Origin: CAG-390 sp964579135
GTDB lineage: Bacteria > Bacillota > Clostridia > Oscillospirales > CAG-272
Direction: 5' to 3'
Length of the DNA stretch: 64,000 nucleotides
NCBI GenBank assembly: GCA_964579135.1
Contig: CAZOFD010000002.1
Location: 1 to 64,000, forward strand
The translations under genes and the position numbers were made by a program. Within the stretch, counting starts at the first letter, position 1. Every line of letters begins with the position of its first letter. Positions 7,790 through 16,826 of this stretch are shown here, piece after piece. The notes beneath the pieces were generated by a model. It was not told the DNA's origin and did not search any database. It saw nothing but the letters and a program-made list of their open reading frames with translations.

Positions 7790-8389
7790 CTTTTTTGCGA
7801 TATCTACCGCGAGTAGAATCAAAAAACCGCGGGTAGAGTGGGCGTTTTTTCCTTTAGAGTGCACGGCGCGATTCGGAGATTGATTTTTCGGGGAAAATGA
7901 TATATATTTAAAACGTTAACGTTGCGTTGCGGACACTGCCGCCGAGACGTGAGCGCAAGCGGTGCGCCTCGGGCAACTTCGTCTGCGCCGAGAGTCGAAA
8001 TTCGGCTCTGCGGGCAACGCCGCAAAGTTTTGCACCGAATATACGCGCCGAGCGGCACAGGATACACGCGCCGAACGCAGCATTCCGTACTTCGTAAAAA
8101 TACTGCGCGGCGGGCGACATCGGATTTGCCTCTCTACGCAGTCTGTCGCTTTGCACGGCTTGTTGCTTTGTACTGTTTGTTGCTTTGAGCGGTTTATCGC
8201 TTTGCAATGTCTGTCGCTTTGCGCTTTGTTGACGTTGACGTGCGATACCTTGCGCTAAGCGAGTTGCGCCGATATTGCCGATATTTTCGCTTTGTATTTT
8301 TGCCGTTGTCAATGTTGCGAAGAGGGGCTCGGCGTACTGCGAAAAGCGAAAACGCGGCACCATACGAGATACTAACGGAGGAAACGCCT
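7790..8389. other. 600-base region without a supported gene, containing a 17-bp repeat
   Basis: I find no reading frame with family resemblance and a ribosome-binding site here. The stretch holds the five-unit repeat at 8144-8228 and ends in the GGAGGAAA site of the acyl-CoA synthetase gene. No convincing promoter for that gene is seen. Confidence 0.5.
8144..8228. repeat. Tandem repeat, five imperfect 17-bp units
   Basis: Units begin at 8144, 8161, 8178, 8195 and 8212, each 17 bases, with the shared core TGTYGCTTTG and a variable tail of seven bases (rough consensus TGTCGCTTTGCACGGTT). It is not inside a supported gene. A second array with the same period is at 31057-31228. Confidence 0.75.
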
Positions 8390-10114
8390 ATGAACAGAAA
8401 AAAAGATTACCCGCTTTACGAAACGACCGCTTTTACCGATTTCAGGCAAATGATAGAACAGTCTGCCGAGAAATTCGGGGATAAAACGGCATACTCGTAT
8501 AAATGCGAGCCGAACGATGTCGACGTGCAAAAGATAACGTACCGCGCTTCGCGCGATGCGATACGCAGCTACGGCACCGAAGAGATTGCCCTCGGCTTGT
8601 GCGACAAAAAGTGCGCGATAATAGGCGCGACGAGTCTCGGCTGGGTGCACACGTATTATTCGCTTATGGCGATCGGAGCCGTTACGGTGCCGCTCGATAA
8701 GGATATGCCCGCCGCGGAACTCGCGGCGACGGCAAAACGCGCGGGGGTCGTCGCGATATTTTACGGCTCCGAGATCGAGGGCAAGCTCGATTATATCCGC
8801 GAAAACAGCGGGGCGGAGATCTACGTTTGTATGAACGGAGAGCGCAGTGCGGAAAACAAAGCGCGCGGAGATCTCGATATGCGCGAGATGATAGAGGCGG
8901 GCACAAAAAGATTTGCCGACGGCGACGATTCTTATTATCGGCGCGAGATCGATCCCGACCGCTTGGCAAGCATAGTTTTTACTTCGGGCACCACGGGAAA
9001 GGGCAAGGGCGTAATGCTCTCGCAAACGAATATTGCCGCGGATATGACGCAGGGAATGTATAACTTCACCATCACGCCGAAAACGATATGCCTTTTGCCT
9101 CCGCACCACACGTTCGGCTCGTCGATAAACTTGACGGGGCATTACGCTCAAGGAGTCGAGGTCTATCTGACCTCGGGCGTCAAGTATCTTTTGCGCGAGC
9201 TGAAAGAGCAAAAGCCGCAACATCTTATTCTCGTGCCGCTTTTTGTCGAAACGCTTTATCGCAAGATATGGTCTACGGCGGAAAAGAACGGCTCCGATAA
9301 AAAACTTAAAAAAGCGATAAAGATCAGCGCGGCGCTGCGTCGGGTCGGCATCGACCTGAGAAAAAAGCTGTTTGCGTCCGTCAACGCGACTTTCGGCGGC
9401 GAACTCGAGCTCGTTATATGCGGCGGCGCGGCGCTCAATCAGGATATAATCGACTTTTTCGATGCGATCGGCATCACCTTGCTCAACGGCTACGGCATCA
9501 CGGAGTGCGCTCCGCTTATCTCGGCAAACAGAAACGAGTGGCAAAAGAACGGCAGCGTGGGCACCCCAATCATCGGCGAACTTGTTAAGATCGACGAGCC
9601 CGACGCAAACGGCGAGGGCGAGATCTGCGTTAAAGGACCGAACGTTATGCTCGGATATTACGACGACCCCGAGGCGACGGCGGCTGCTTTTGACAGCGAG
9701 GGGTATTTTCGCACCGGCGACTACGGAAAGCTCGATGAGGACGGGTGGATATATATAACCGGCAGAAAAAAGAATCTCATAATTTTTTCAAACGGCAAAA
9801 ACGTTTATCCCGAAGAGATAGAGACGGAGATAACGCGTATAAGAGGCGTGCGAGAGGTCGTGGTATATGCCGGGGAAAGTCGGAAGAATCGCGACAGAGA
9901 GATTATAGTCGCCGAGATATTCCCCGATCGCGAGCAACTCGAAGCGGACGGTGTGAGTGACGTGGAACGGTATTTCAACGATAACGTGCGCGCCGTCAAC
10001 GCCCGTATGGCGCCGTATAAAAAGGTCGGACTTGTGAAGATACGCAGCGAAGAATTCGTAAAGAACACGTCGCGCAAGATAACGAGATTCGATATAGATA
10101 AAAGTGTGGATTGA
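8390..10114 (+). CDS. AMP-forming acyl-CoA synthetase (long-chain fatty acid-CoA ligase type)
   Basis: Activates a carboxylic acid with ATP to an acyl-adenylate and then to the CoA thioester. The 574-residue enzyme is of usual length. It has the P-loop SIVFTSGTTGKGKGVML (near residue 190), the A5-type motif NGYGITECAPLIS, the hinge YFRTGDYGKLDEDG, and the C-terminal catalytic Lys region KNTSRKITRF. GGAGGAAA precedes the ATG at 8390; the frame is open upstream but without a plausible earlier start. Substrate chain length is not readable. An assembly gap begins 35 bases after the stop. Confidence 0.92.
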   Translation: MNRKKDYPLYETTAFTDFRQMIEQSAEKFGDKTAYSYKCEPNDVDVQKITYRASRDAIRSYGTEEIALGLCDKKCAIIGATSLGWVHTYYSLMAIGAVTVPLDKDMPAAELAATAKRAGVVAIFYGSEIEGKLDYIRENSGAEIYVCMNGERSAENKARGDLDMREMIEAGTKRFADGDDSYYRREIDPDRLASIVFTSGTTGKGKGVMLSQTNIAADMTQGMYNFTITPKTICLLPPHHTFGSSINLTGHYAQGVEVYLTSGVKYLLRELKEQKPQHLILVPLFVETLYRKIWSTAEKNGSDKKLKKAIKISAALRRVGIDLRKKLFASVNATFGGELELVICGGAALNQDIIDFFDAIGITLLNGYGITECAPLISANRNEWQKNGSVGTPIIGELVKIDEPDANGEGEICVKGPNVMLGYYDDPEATAAAFDSEGYFRTGDYGKLDEDGWIYITGRKKNLIIFSNGKNVYPEEIETEITRIRGVREVVVYAGESRKNRDREIIVAEIFPDREQLEADGVSDVERYFNDNVRAVNARMAPYKKVGLVKIRSEEFVKNTSRKITRFDIDKSVD

Positions 10115-10149
10115 CCGTTTCCCTCTTGCGGCGGCAAACTGCTTTTTTA

Positions 10150-10249
10150 NNNNNNNNNNNNNNNNNNNNNNNNNNNNNNNNNNNNNNNNNNNNNNNNNNN
10201 NNNNNNNNNNNNNNNNNNNNNNNNNNNNNNNNNNNNNNNNNNNNNNNNN
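10150..10249. other. Assembly gap (100 N)
   Basis: Exactly 100 N, the usual placeholder for a scaffold gap of unknown size. The 13 bases on each side are identical (10137-10149 and 10250-10262), which suggests the two contigs overlap or meet in a short repeat. Confidence 0.98.
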
Positions 10250-10275
10250 AACTGCTTTTTTACAGTCGAATGCAC

Positions 10276-10304
10276 TTGACTTTTTGTGCCTTATGTGGTA
10301 ACAT
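10276..10304 (+). promoter_or_regulatory. SigA-type promoter of the HAD phosphatase gene
   Basis: TTGACT (10276-10281), 17 bases, TAACAT (10299-10304). An adjacent TTATAA adds A+T around the -10 box. Confidence 0.6.
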
Positions 10305-10402
10305 TATAACTAGTGCTGCTTTTTCACGGATCGACAAAGCAGTAAAATGCTAAAGGAGCGGTAGGGGCTGCGCTCGACGTGCGACCCTGCGTGGATTCGG
10401 TT

Positions 10403-11200
10403 ATGGGAAAATTCAGCGGATGGCTTATATGCTCGGATTTTGACGGCACGCTTTGTTGGAACTGGCAAATTCCGAAAAACAATGTAGAGGCGATAAGATA
10501 TTTTCAAAGCGAGGGCGGGCTTTTCACTTATGCCAGCGGCAGAAGTGCGATAAATTTGTATGAGCTTGCACCCGAGGTCATACCGAACGCTCCGCTCGTT
10601 ACGCTTAACGGTTCCGCTGTCGTATCTTACGACGGTCGCCGCGACGAGGCACCCGAAACGATAAAATTTACCGGTATCTCAAAGCCCGAGGCGCTTCGTA
10701 TCGCGACGGAACTGTTTCGAGGCGGCGAGGGGATGCTGCAAAAAGTTTTGTTTTTCACTCCTGACGGCGTTCAAATAGAAGTTTGGCGCAACGGAGATGA
10801 ACCGACTCCCGACGTTGCCGAGCGTTTGCCCGAAAATTTGGCGAAGATGGTGTTCTTTGCCGAGGAGGGGCGCGGAGACGATCTGCTGAGCGCGGCAGAC
10901 CGTGCTTCCGGGGAGAAATATAATACCTCGCGAAGCTGGGAAACGGGTATCGAAGTTGTCGCCAAGGGCGCGGACAAAGGGACCGCGACAAGGTTTTTAA
11001 AGGAGCTTGTCGGATGTGAAAGGCTCGTTTGCGTCGGCGATTACGAAAACGACCTTACTATGCTTAAAGGCGCCGATATCTCTTATGCGGTAGAAAACGC
11101 AAGTCCTTCAGCCAAAGCGGCGGCGGTAAGACATACCGTAGCGGCGGCGGACGGAGCCATTGCCGCGGTCATATCGGATATAGAAAATAATCTTTTGTGA
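10403..11200 (+). CDS. Cof-type HAD-superfamily hydrolase
   Basis: A cytoplasmic phosphatase of the HAD IIB (Cof) class acting on sugar phosphates or similar small molecules; the substrate is unknown. The 265-residue product has motif I CSDFDGTL at residues ~9-16, motif II VTLNGSAVV, the lysine region AKGADKGTATRFL, and motif III VCVGDYENDLTML. The start is uncertain: GTG at 10379, GTG at 10390 and ATG at 10403 are in frame; I chose the ATG because it places the DxDGT motif where family members have it. It ends in a bidirectional terminator shared with the convergent ABC transporter operon. Confidence 0.87.
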   Translation: MGKFSGWLICSDFDGTLCWNWQIPKNNVEAIRYFQSEGGLFTYASGRSAINLYELAPEVIPNAPLVTLNGSAVVSYDGRRDEAPETIKFTGISKPEALRIATELFRGGEGMLQKVLFFTPDGVQIEVWRNGDEPTPDVAERLPENLAKMVFFAEEGRGDDLLSAADRASGEKYNTSRSWETGIEVVAKGADKGTATRFLKELVGCERLVCVGDYENDLTMLKGADISYAVENASPSAKAAAVRHTVAAADGAIAAVISDIENNLL

Positions 11201-11250
11201 TAAAATATATGCCCCCACAGCGGCTTGCCGTTGCGGGGGCATATATTTTA
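11201..11250. terminator. Bidirectional terminator
   Basis: A perfect 16-bp stem (11201-11216 with 11235-11250) has an inner CGGC/GCCG hairpin and A/T-rich outer ends, so it works for both convergent genes. It overlaps the stop codon of the minus-strand ABC transporter gene (11248-11250). Confidence 0.95.
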
Positions 11251-13074
11251 TTCGTATTGTGCGCGGTAAAGCTCGGCGTATACTCCGCCGAGGGCTAAAA
11301 GTTCGTCGTGCGTGCCGCGTTCGACGATGCCGCCGTTGCCTATGACGAGGATCACGTCCGCGTTTCGCACGGTGGAAAGACGATGTGCTACGATAAAGCA
11401 GGTGCGATCTCGAGTTAGGTCGCGCATTGCTTTTTGTATCTTCAGTTCCGTGCGCGAGTCGACGTTCGACGTGGCTTCGTCGAGGATCAGCATAGGTGCG
11501 TCCGAAAGCATCGCGCGAGCTATGGCGATCATTTGCTTTTGCCCCTTTGAGAGAGCGTTGCCCGCGTTTTCGATCGGGGTGTCGTATCCTTGCGGCAACG
11601 TGCGGATAAAGTCGTCTATACCCGCTCTTTCGGCGGCGGCGACGATCTCGTCGCGCTGCGCCCCCTCTTTGCCGTAGGCAACGTTTTCGGCGACAGTGCC
11701 GCCGAAAAGATGCGTTTCCTGCAAGACAAGGGCGTATTTCGATCGTAGCGACGAGCGTTTTATCTGCCTTATGTCATTTTCGTCAAGACGTATCTCCCCG
11801 CTTTCGACGTCGTAAAAACGCATAAGCAGATTTATAAAGGTGGTTTTGCCGGCTCCCGTGGGACCCACGAGCGCGACCGTGCTGCCTTTTTCGATCTTGA
11901 CGGAAACGCCGTCCAGTATCTTAACGCCGTTTCCGTAGTCAAACCGTACCTTGTCGAATTCAACGTTGCCGCGTACGTCGTCGGACAAAGCGACGCTTGC
12001 CTTGTCGTCGTGCTCGGCTTCTTCGTCAAGTATCTTAAAAATACGATCCGCCGCAGACAGCGCAGACTGAAAATCGGCAAGTACGTTGGCAAACTCGTTG
12101 ATCGGCCCCGAAAATTTTCTGGAATATTGCACAAACGCCGTCAGGTCGCCGAGTTCCATAAAAAGCGCGGACGAGGGAAGTATGCCGCCCGTCAGCGAGA
12201 ACGCGTAAAGTATACCGCCGAACATTATTATCAGCGACGTCGAAAGATTGTTTATGCAGTTGACCCCGGGACCTATAAGTATCGCGCGGCGGTCCGCTTC
12301 GTAATACGCGTCGGCGGCTTCTTTGTTTTTTTCGTCGTAACGTTCCGCTATAAATCGCTCGCGCCCGTAAAGTTTGATCGTTTTATGCCCCGTCAGCATC
12401 TCCTCGGTATAGCCGTTTAGCATCCCGAGTTTTGCCGATCGGGTGCGAAACATCGGGCGCACCTTCGTCGCCCTGCGTGCCGTCAGGATGATCGACAGCG
12501 GTAAGGTCAGCACGAAAACGGAGAGGAGCGCCGGTGCACTCGATATCATAAATACGAGCGAGCCCAAAGCCGTGCAAATACCGCCGCAGACCTGTATAAG
12601 ATCGTGGGAGAGCGAGGTGCTGACGGTGTCGACGTCGTAAGAAAGGCGGCTTATCACGTTTCCTACGGCAGTGTCGTCGTAATACTTGATCGGCAAACTC
12701 AGCAGGTGGTCGAATACGTCGCGCCTTAACGAATATGCGGTTTTTTGCCCGAGGCGGACGAGGATACGCGCCGATAACAGCGAAAGAAGAGCGGAGGCGG
12801 TATATGCCGCCGCCATTATCGCAACGTAAACGAGAACTTTTGGGATATCGACGTTCCCCGCCCACGCGCTTATCTCGTTAAGCGCCATTCCCGAGAGTTT
12901 CGGCCCGATAAGCGCTGAAACGTTTGCCGCGAGAGTGAGGGCGAGCGATGCAAACAGCGTCGCTTTGTGCCGACGCAAATATCGTGTGAGTCGAAGAAAC
13001 GCGGCTCTTTTCTTTTTCGTCGTTGATCTCGGAGCGAATGTCGCCGAGAGGATTTCGTTCGTATCAGTTGCCAA
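11248..13074 (-). CDS. ABC exporter half-transporter B (membrane domain + ATPase)
   Basis: A 608-residue fused transmembrane-ATPase subunit of a type IV ABC exporter. Six membrane segments occupy residues ~30-310. The ATPase has Walker A GPTGAGKTTF, signature LSKGQKQMIAIARA and a canonical Walker B MLILDEATSNVDSRTE with catalytic Glu. The start is TTG at 13074, preceded by GGAGGTGA at good spacing and overlapping the stop of the upstream subunit by 11 bases. With the partner at 13064-14806 it should form a heterodimer for drug or lipid export. Confidence 0.9.
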   Translation of the reverse strand: MATDTNEILSATFAPRSTTKKKRAAFLRLTRYLRRHKATLFASLALTLAANVSALIGPKLSGMALNEISAWAGNVDIPKVLVYVAIMAAAYTASALLSLLSARILVRLGQKTAYSLRRDVFDHLLSLPIKYYDDTAVGNVISRLSYDVDTVSTSLSHDLIQVCGGICTALGSLVFMISSAPALLSVFVLTLPLSIILTARRATKVRPMFRTRSAKLGMLNGYTEEMLTGHKTIKLYGRERFIAERYDEKNKEAADAYYEADRRAILIGPGVNCINNLSTSLIIMFGGILYAFSLTGGILPSSALFMELGDLTAFVQYSRKFSGPINEFANVLADFQSALSAADRIFKILDEEAEHDDKASVALSDDVRGNVEFDKVRFDYGNGVKILDGVSVKIEKGSTVALVGPTGAGKTTFINLLMRFYDVESGEIRLDENDIRQIKRSSLRSKYALVLQETHLFGGTVAENVAYGKEGAQRDEIVAAAERAGIDDFIRTLPQGYDTPIENAGNALSKGQKQMIAIARAMLSDAPMLILDEATSNVDSRTELKIQKAMRDLTRDRTCFIVAHRLSTVRNADVILVIGNGGIVERGTHDELLALGGVYAELYRAQYE

Positions 13075-14806
13075 CGGTGTCACCTCCGTTCTGCACAATC
13101 GCCGTTTCGCGGTAGATCGCACAGTTTTTCATAAGTTCCGCGTGCGTACCGTTGCCGACGATCTCTCCGCGGTCGAGAACTATTATGCGATCGCACGATC
13201 TTATCGAAGATACTCTTTGAGCGACAGTTATGACAGTCGCTTCGGGCAACTCGGCGGCGAGAGCGCGGCGCATTGCCGCGTCGGTAGCGTAGTCGAGGGC
13301 AGAGCTTGAGTCGTCAAGCAAAAGTATCTCGGGGTGCGCCGCGACGGCGCGCGCAACAAGCAACCGTTGCTTTTGCCCTCCGGACAGATCCGCTCCCATA
13401 GCGGCTATGCGGTGCTCGTAACCGTCCTCGAATTTACTTATATATTCGTCGGCTTGCGATATCCGCGCCGCGTTTTCTATCTCCTTGCGCGAGAGCCCCC
13501 TGCCGAAATCGACGTTTTCGGCGATCGTTCCCGCAAAAATAAAGTCGTTTTGCATTGCCGCGCCGAATTTTGCGTGCAGTTCGCTTGCATTTACGGATCG
13601 CAGATCGCACCCGTCAATTCGCACGCTTCCCTCGCTCGGATCGTAAAATCGCATCAAAAGCGAGAGCAGGGTCGTTTTTCCGCTGCCGGTGGCGCCGATA
13701 ACGCCGATTTTTTCGCCCGTGTTTACGGAAAAAGACACGTTCCTCAGCACGTTTGCGCCGCCGTAGGAAAACGAAACGTTGTCGAAAACTATCCCTTTTT
13801 CTCTTTTTTTCGGGATATTGCGCTCCACGGGAAGGTCTTCGGCGGCAGATAGCACCTCGTCGATACGCGCCGAGGAGGCGGCTGCTTTTGAATATATAAC
13901 GATGACTCGGGTTATCGACATCATAGCCGTTGAGATGAGCGTGAAATACTGGATGAAAGATACTATTTTGCCGGGCTCGCAAAGCCCAGAATCTACGCGG
14001 AATGCGCCTACGAGAACGACCGCGGTAAGTCCTACGTTCATAAACAGGCTCATCGCCGGTTGCGTTGAGCTCATCACGGAGTTGGTCACGGTCTCGTTTT
14101 CGGCAAGCGCGCGATTTGCCCTGTCGAATCTTTCGGATTCGTGCTTTTCTTTCGACAGCGCTTTTATCACCCGTATCCCGCCGAAATCTTCTCTGGCAAC
14201 TCGCACGGCATCGTCAAGCGACGCTTGCGATTTTTTGAAAAGCGGAAGACCTTTTTTGTTGATGTAAGTTACCGTTACGAAAATAAAAGGAAGCACTGCG
14301 AGCGTGACGAGAGTCAACCCGAGGTCGAGCGTTGCCGTTACGGCTATCCCGCCGAAAAGGAATATCGGCGCGCGAATTCCCATTCGTTGCATAGTGTTTA
14401 TAAAGTTGTGGATATTATACGTGTCGCTTGTCAGACGACTTTCGAGACTCGCGACGGTAAAATCGTCGCTTTGCGACGCGGATAGGTCGAGCGTGCGGCG
14501 AAAAAGGTCCGAGCGAAGCGCCTCGGCTACGTCTTTTGCTCTTTTTGCCGCAAGTCTGTTGGCGTAGATATTGCCGCACATAGCAAGCACGGCGCATACT
14601 ATCATAGCGGCAGAGGCGACAATAATCGCGGTAACGCCGTCGCGAAGATGCGCCTCGTTTTGCCCCAGGGGCGTTATTATATCGTCGATAACGTAGCCGA
14701 GCATATACGGCAGTGCAAGCTCGAGCAGCGTTGCCGCCACCTTTATCGTCAGTGAGAACGTCATCGAGCGACGATACGGTTTCATATAAGATAAAATGCG
14801 TTTCAT
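13064..14806 (-). CDS. ABC exporter half-transporter A (membrane domain + ATPase, degenerate Walker B)
   Basis: A 580-residue partner of the preceding subunit. It has six membrane segments, Walker A GATGSGKTTL, signature LSGGQKQRLLVARA, and Walker B ILLLDDSSSALD, in which Asp replaces the catalytic Glu. One degenerate and one canonical ATP site is the known layout of heterodimeric exporters such as BmrCD and TM287/288. Its ATG overlaps the stop of the MarR gene (ATGA at 14803-14806), and it overlaps the next subunit by 11 bases, so all three genes are translationally coupled. Confidence 0.9.
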   Translation of the reverse strand: MKRILSYMKPYRRSMTFSLTIKVAATLLELALPYMLGYVIDDIITPLGQNEAHLRDGVTAIIVASAAMIVCAVLAMCGNIYANRLAAKRAKDVAEALRSDLFRRTLDLSASQSDDFTVASLESRLTSDTYNIHNFINTMQRMGIRAPIFLFGGIAVTATLDLGLTLVTLAVLPFIFVTVTYINKKGLPLFKKSQASLDDAVRVAREDFGGIRVIKALSKEKHESERFDRANRALAENETVTNSVMSSTQPAMSLFMNVGLTAVVLVGAFRVDSGLCEPGKIVSFIQYFTLISTAMMSITRVIVIYSKAAASSARIDEVLSAAEDLPVERNIPKKREKGIVFDNVSFSYGGANVLRNVSFSVNTGEKIGVIGATGSGKTTLLSLLMRFYDPSEGSVRIDGCDLRSVNASELHAKFGAAMQNDFIFAGTIAENVDFGRGLSRKEIENAARISQADEYISKFEDGYEHRIAAMGADLSGGQKQRLLVARAVAAHPEILLLDDSSSALDYATDAAMRRALAAELPEATVITVAQRVSSIRSCDRIIVLDRGEIVGNGTHAELMKNCAIYRETAIVQNGGDTVGN

Positions 14807-15327
14807 ACGTTTTCGTCTTTCTCGTTTTCGGTATCTCGATAACTTTTTTCGTTTTTTGTCGCACTTTGTCGCGCGAGGTCGGCGTCGCCGTATGCCTCGG
14901 GTGGCAAATGCGCGAATTCGGCTGCGCGTGCGGCTGCAAGCGACAGCATAGAGGCGAACATCTCGCGTTCTTCGTCGGAAAAACCGCTTGTTACGTATTC
15001 GTACCATTCGTCGCGTATCTCGGTCAAAAGCGGCAGGGCGGCGTAAGCGAGATCCGTGGGATATACCTGCGACGTCCTGCGGTCACTGTCGGAGCGAGAG
15101 CGCGTAACGTAGCCGCATTTTTCGAGATACGCGAGGTTCCGCGTTATATTGCTTTTGTTTACGTTCAGGATTTTTGCCAGCGCCTCTTGCGATATTCCCG
15201 GTCGGCGACAAATCGTCGTCACGTATTCGGGGTGGTTTTCGCAAAGCGGCGAATCCTTTAGTTTGGAGGCGCGAAATATCTCTTCGCAACGGTTTATAAC
15301 CGAGATATATCTCATTATTTTGCGCAT
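14803..15327 (-). CDS. MarR-family transcriptional regulator
   Basis: A 174-residue winged-helix regulator, first gene of the ABC exporter operon. The helix-turn-helix is RPGISQEALAKILNVNKSNI with the following TRNLAYLEKCGYV, and the wing is RSRSDSDRRTSQVYPT (residues ~48-95). Long helices flank the domain, as in MarR dimers. AAGGAG precedes the ATG. Adjacent MarR regulators commonly repress their exporter genes and are released by the exported compound; that role is inferred here. Confidence 0.9.
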   Translation of the reverse strand: MRKIMRYISVINRCEEIFRASKLKDSPLCENHPEYVTTICRRPGISQEALAKILNVNKSNITRNLAYLEKCGYVTRSRSDSDRRTSQVYPTDLAYAALPLLTEIRDEWYEYVTSGFSDEEREMFASMLSLAAARAAEFAHLPPEAYGDADLARQSATKNEKSYRDTENEKDENV

Positions 15328-15428
15328 ACGGCACTCCTTGTTTTGCGTTTTTCGCTGTTTTCGACCTTTTTTGCGCGGCAACGACGATTGCGGCGAGAAA
15401 CCGTTGCTTGCGCAACCGATCTTCTGCT

Positions 15429-15457
15429 ATTATACCTCGCAAACGGCAAAAAATCAA
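15429..15457 (-). promoter_or_regulatory. SigA-type promoter of the marR-ABC exporter operon
   Basis: Minus strand TTGATT (15452-15457), 17 bases, TATAAT (15429-15434), about 100 bases upstream of the marR start. Confidence 0.8.
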
Positions 15458-15567
15458 GCCCCGCAAACTTGCGTCGCGCTCGCCTTGCCGCAATTGCCGT
15501 GCGCCGTTTGGCTTTCGGCGATTGCGCGAAAAGATGATCAAAAAAATATCCAAATTCGGCTTTATCT

Positions 15568-15595
15568 ATTGATATTTGCGTTTTTTATGATATAA
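15568..15595 (+). promoter_or_regulatory. SigA-type promoter of mreB
   Basis: TTGATA (15568-15573), 16 bases, TATAAT (15590-15595). Confidence 0.8.
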
Positions 15596-15703
15596 TTAAG
15601 TGATCTGCTTTATGCAAAATACGCCTGTGAAGTGCGATGCTGCGTGCGAAACGCAACGAGCCGTTATGCGGACGTTTTGAATTTTTGGCGGATCGGGGAA
15701 AAA

Positions 15704-16741
15704 ATGTTTGATTTTTCGTTCAGGCGCGATATCGGAATAGATCTCGGCACCGCAACGAGCCTTGTCTACGTAAAGGGCAAAGGCATCGTGCTTGCCGAGC
15801 CCTCTGTCGTTGCTTTGGACGCGGATTCCGGCGAGATCATCAAAGTAGGGCGCGGCGCACAGCAAATGCTCGGGCGCACACCCGAAAATATCGTCGCCGT
15901 TCGCCCTTTGCGCGACGGAGTTATAAGCCAGTACGACGTAACGCTTAAAATGCTGCAATATTTTCTGCGTGCGGCGTGCGGACCGATGCTTATCCAGCCG
16001 AGGGTGGTGATATGTATTCCCTCGGGTGTGACCGAAGTGGAGGAACGCGCCGTTGTCGACGCGGCGAAAAACGCAGGCGCACGCGCCGCATTTCTTATCG
16101 AGGAGCCGGTTGCCGCCGCGATAGGCGCGGGTGTGGACATATCTGCGCCAAGCGGTAATATGATAGTGGATATCGGCGGCGGAACCACCGATATCGCGGT
16201 TATATCGCTTGACGGCGTCGTCGTCTCCGAATCCATAAAGGTCGCGGGCGACAAATTCGACGAGGCGATTATACGATACGTTCGCAACAAATATAACATA
16301 CTGATAGGCGAGCGTACGGCGGAAAATATAAAAAAGAGCATCGGCGCCGTGTACAGGCACGAGCCGATAAAAACGATAGACGTTAAGGGCAGATGCCTTG
16401 CGGAGGGGTTGCCGAAATTCGTTACTTTGAGTTCGACCGAAATGCTCGAGGCTCTCCTTTCTCCGATATCCGCGATAATCGACGCGATCTGTCAGGTGAT
16501 AGAGCGCACGCCGCCCGAGCTTGTGGCGGATATAATAAACAACGGTATAATTATGACGGGCGGCGGCTCGTTGCTTTACGGATTCGACAGGCTTATAGCC
16601 GATATGACGGGTATCCGAACGAGAGTGGCGAAGAATCCCGTTCAATGCGTTGCCATAGGCACGGGGAGGTCGCTCGAGCATATAAATATGCTGACCGAGG
16701 GCACGCTCAATCTGTCGCGTACGCGCAGAAAAAATTATTGA
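15704..16741 (+). CDS. mreB: Rod-shape determining protein MreB/Mbl (bacterial actin)
   Basis: An ATP-dependent filament protein that guides cell-wall synthesis on the inner face of the membrane. The 345-residue product is of usual length. It has the phosphate-1 motif DIGIDLGTATS near the N terminus, VCIPSGVTEVEERAV, the phosphate-2 motif MIVDIGGGTTDIAVIS, and the adenosine motif IIMTGGGSLLYGFDRLI. GGGGA precedes the ATG at 15704. No mreC or mreD follows, so it may be an Mbl or MreBH-like paralogue. A terminator follows directly. Confidence 0.93.
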   Translation: MFDFSFRRDIGIDLGTATSLVYVKGKGIVLAEPSVVALDADSGEIIKVGRGAQQMLGRTPENIVAVRPLRDGVISQYDVTLKMLQYFLRAACGPMLIQPRVVICIPSGVTEVEERAVVDAAKNAGARAAFLIEEPVAAAIGAGVDISAPSGNMIVDIGGGTTDIAVISLDGVVVSESIKVAGDKFDEAIIRYVRNKYNILIGERTAENIKKSIGAVYRHEPIKTIDVKGRCLAEGLPKFVTLSSTEMLEALLSPISAIIDAICQVIERTPPELVADIINNGIIMTGGGSLLYGFDRLIADMTGIRTRVAKNPVQCVAIGTGRSLEHINMLTEGTLNLSRTRRKNY

Positions 16742-16750
16742 TATCTCTTC

Positions 16751-16778
16751 GGGGCAGCTTTGACAGCCGCCCCTTTTT
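16751..16778 (+). terminator. Intrinsic terminator after mreB
   Basis: GGGGC-A-GCT pairs with AGC-C-GCCCC (16751-16759 with 16765-16773), followed by five T. Confidence 0.88.
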
Positions 16779-16826
16779 ATATCGAAAAAAGTCGTAACGG
16801 CGCTATGCGCGTCGAGAAAGGAAAAA

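Noticed and set aside
8144..8228. CRISPR array
   Set aside because: Units are 17 bases with no spacer structure and no cas genes are present in the window.
8372..9544. Minus-strand frame of 390 residues across the acyl-CoA synthetase gene
   Set aside because: It is fully covered by a well-supported enzyme gene and reads as a low-complexity Arg-rich shadow.
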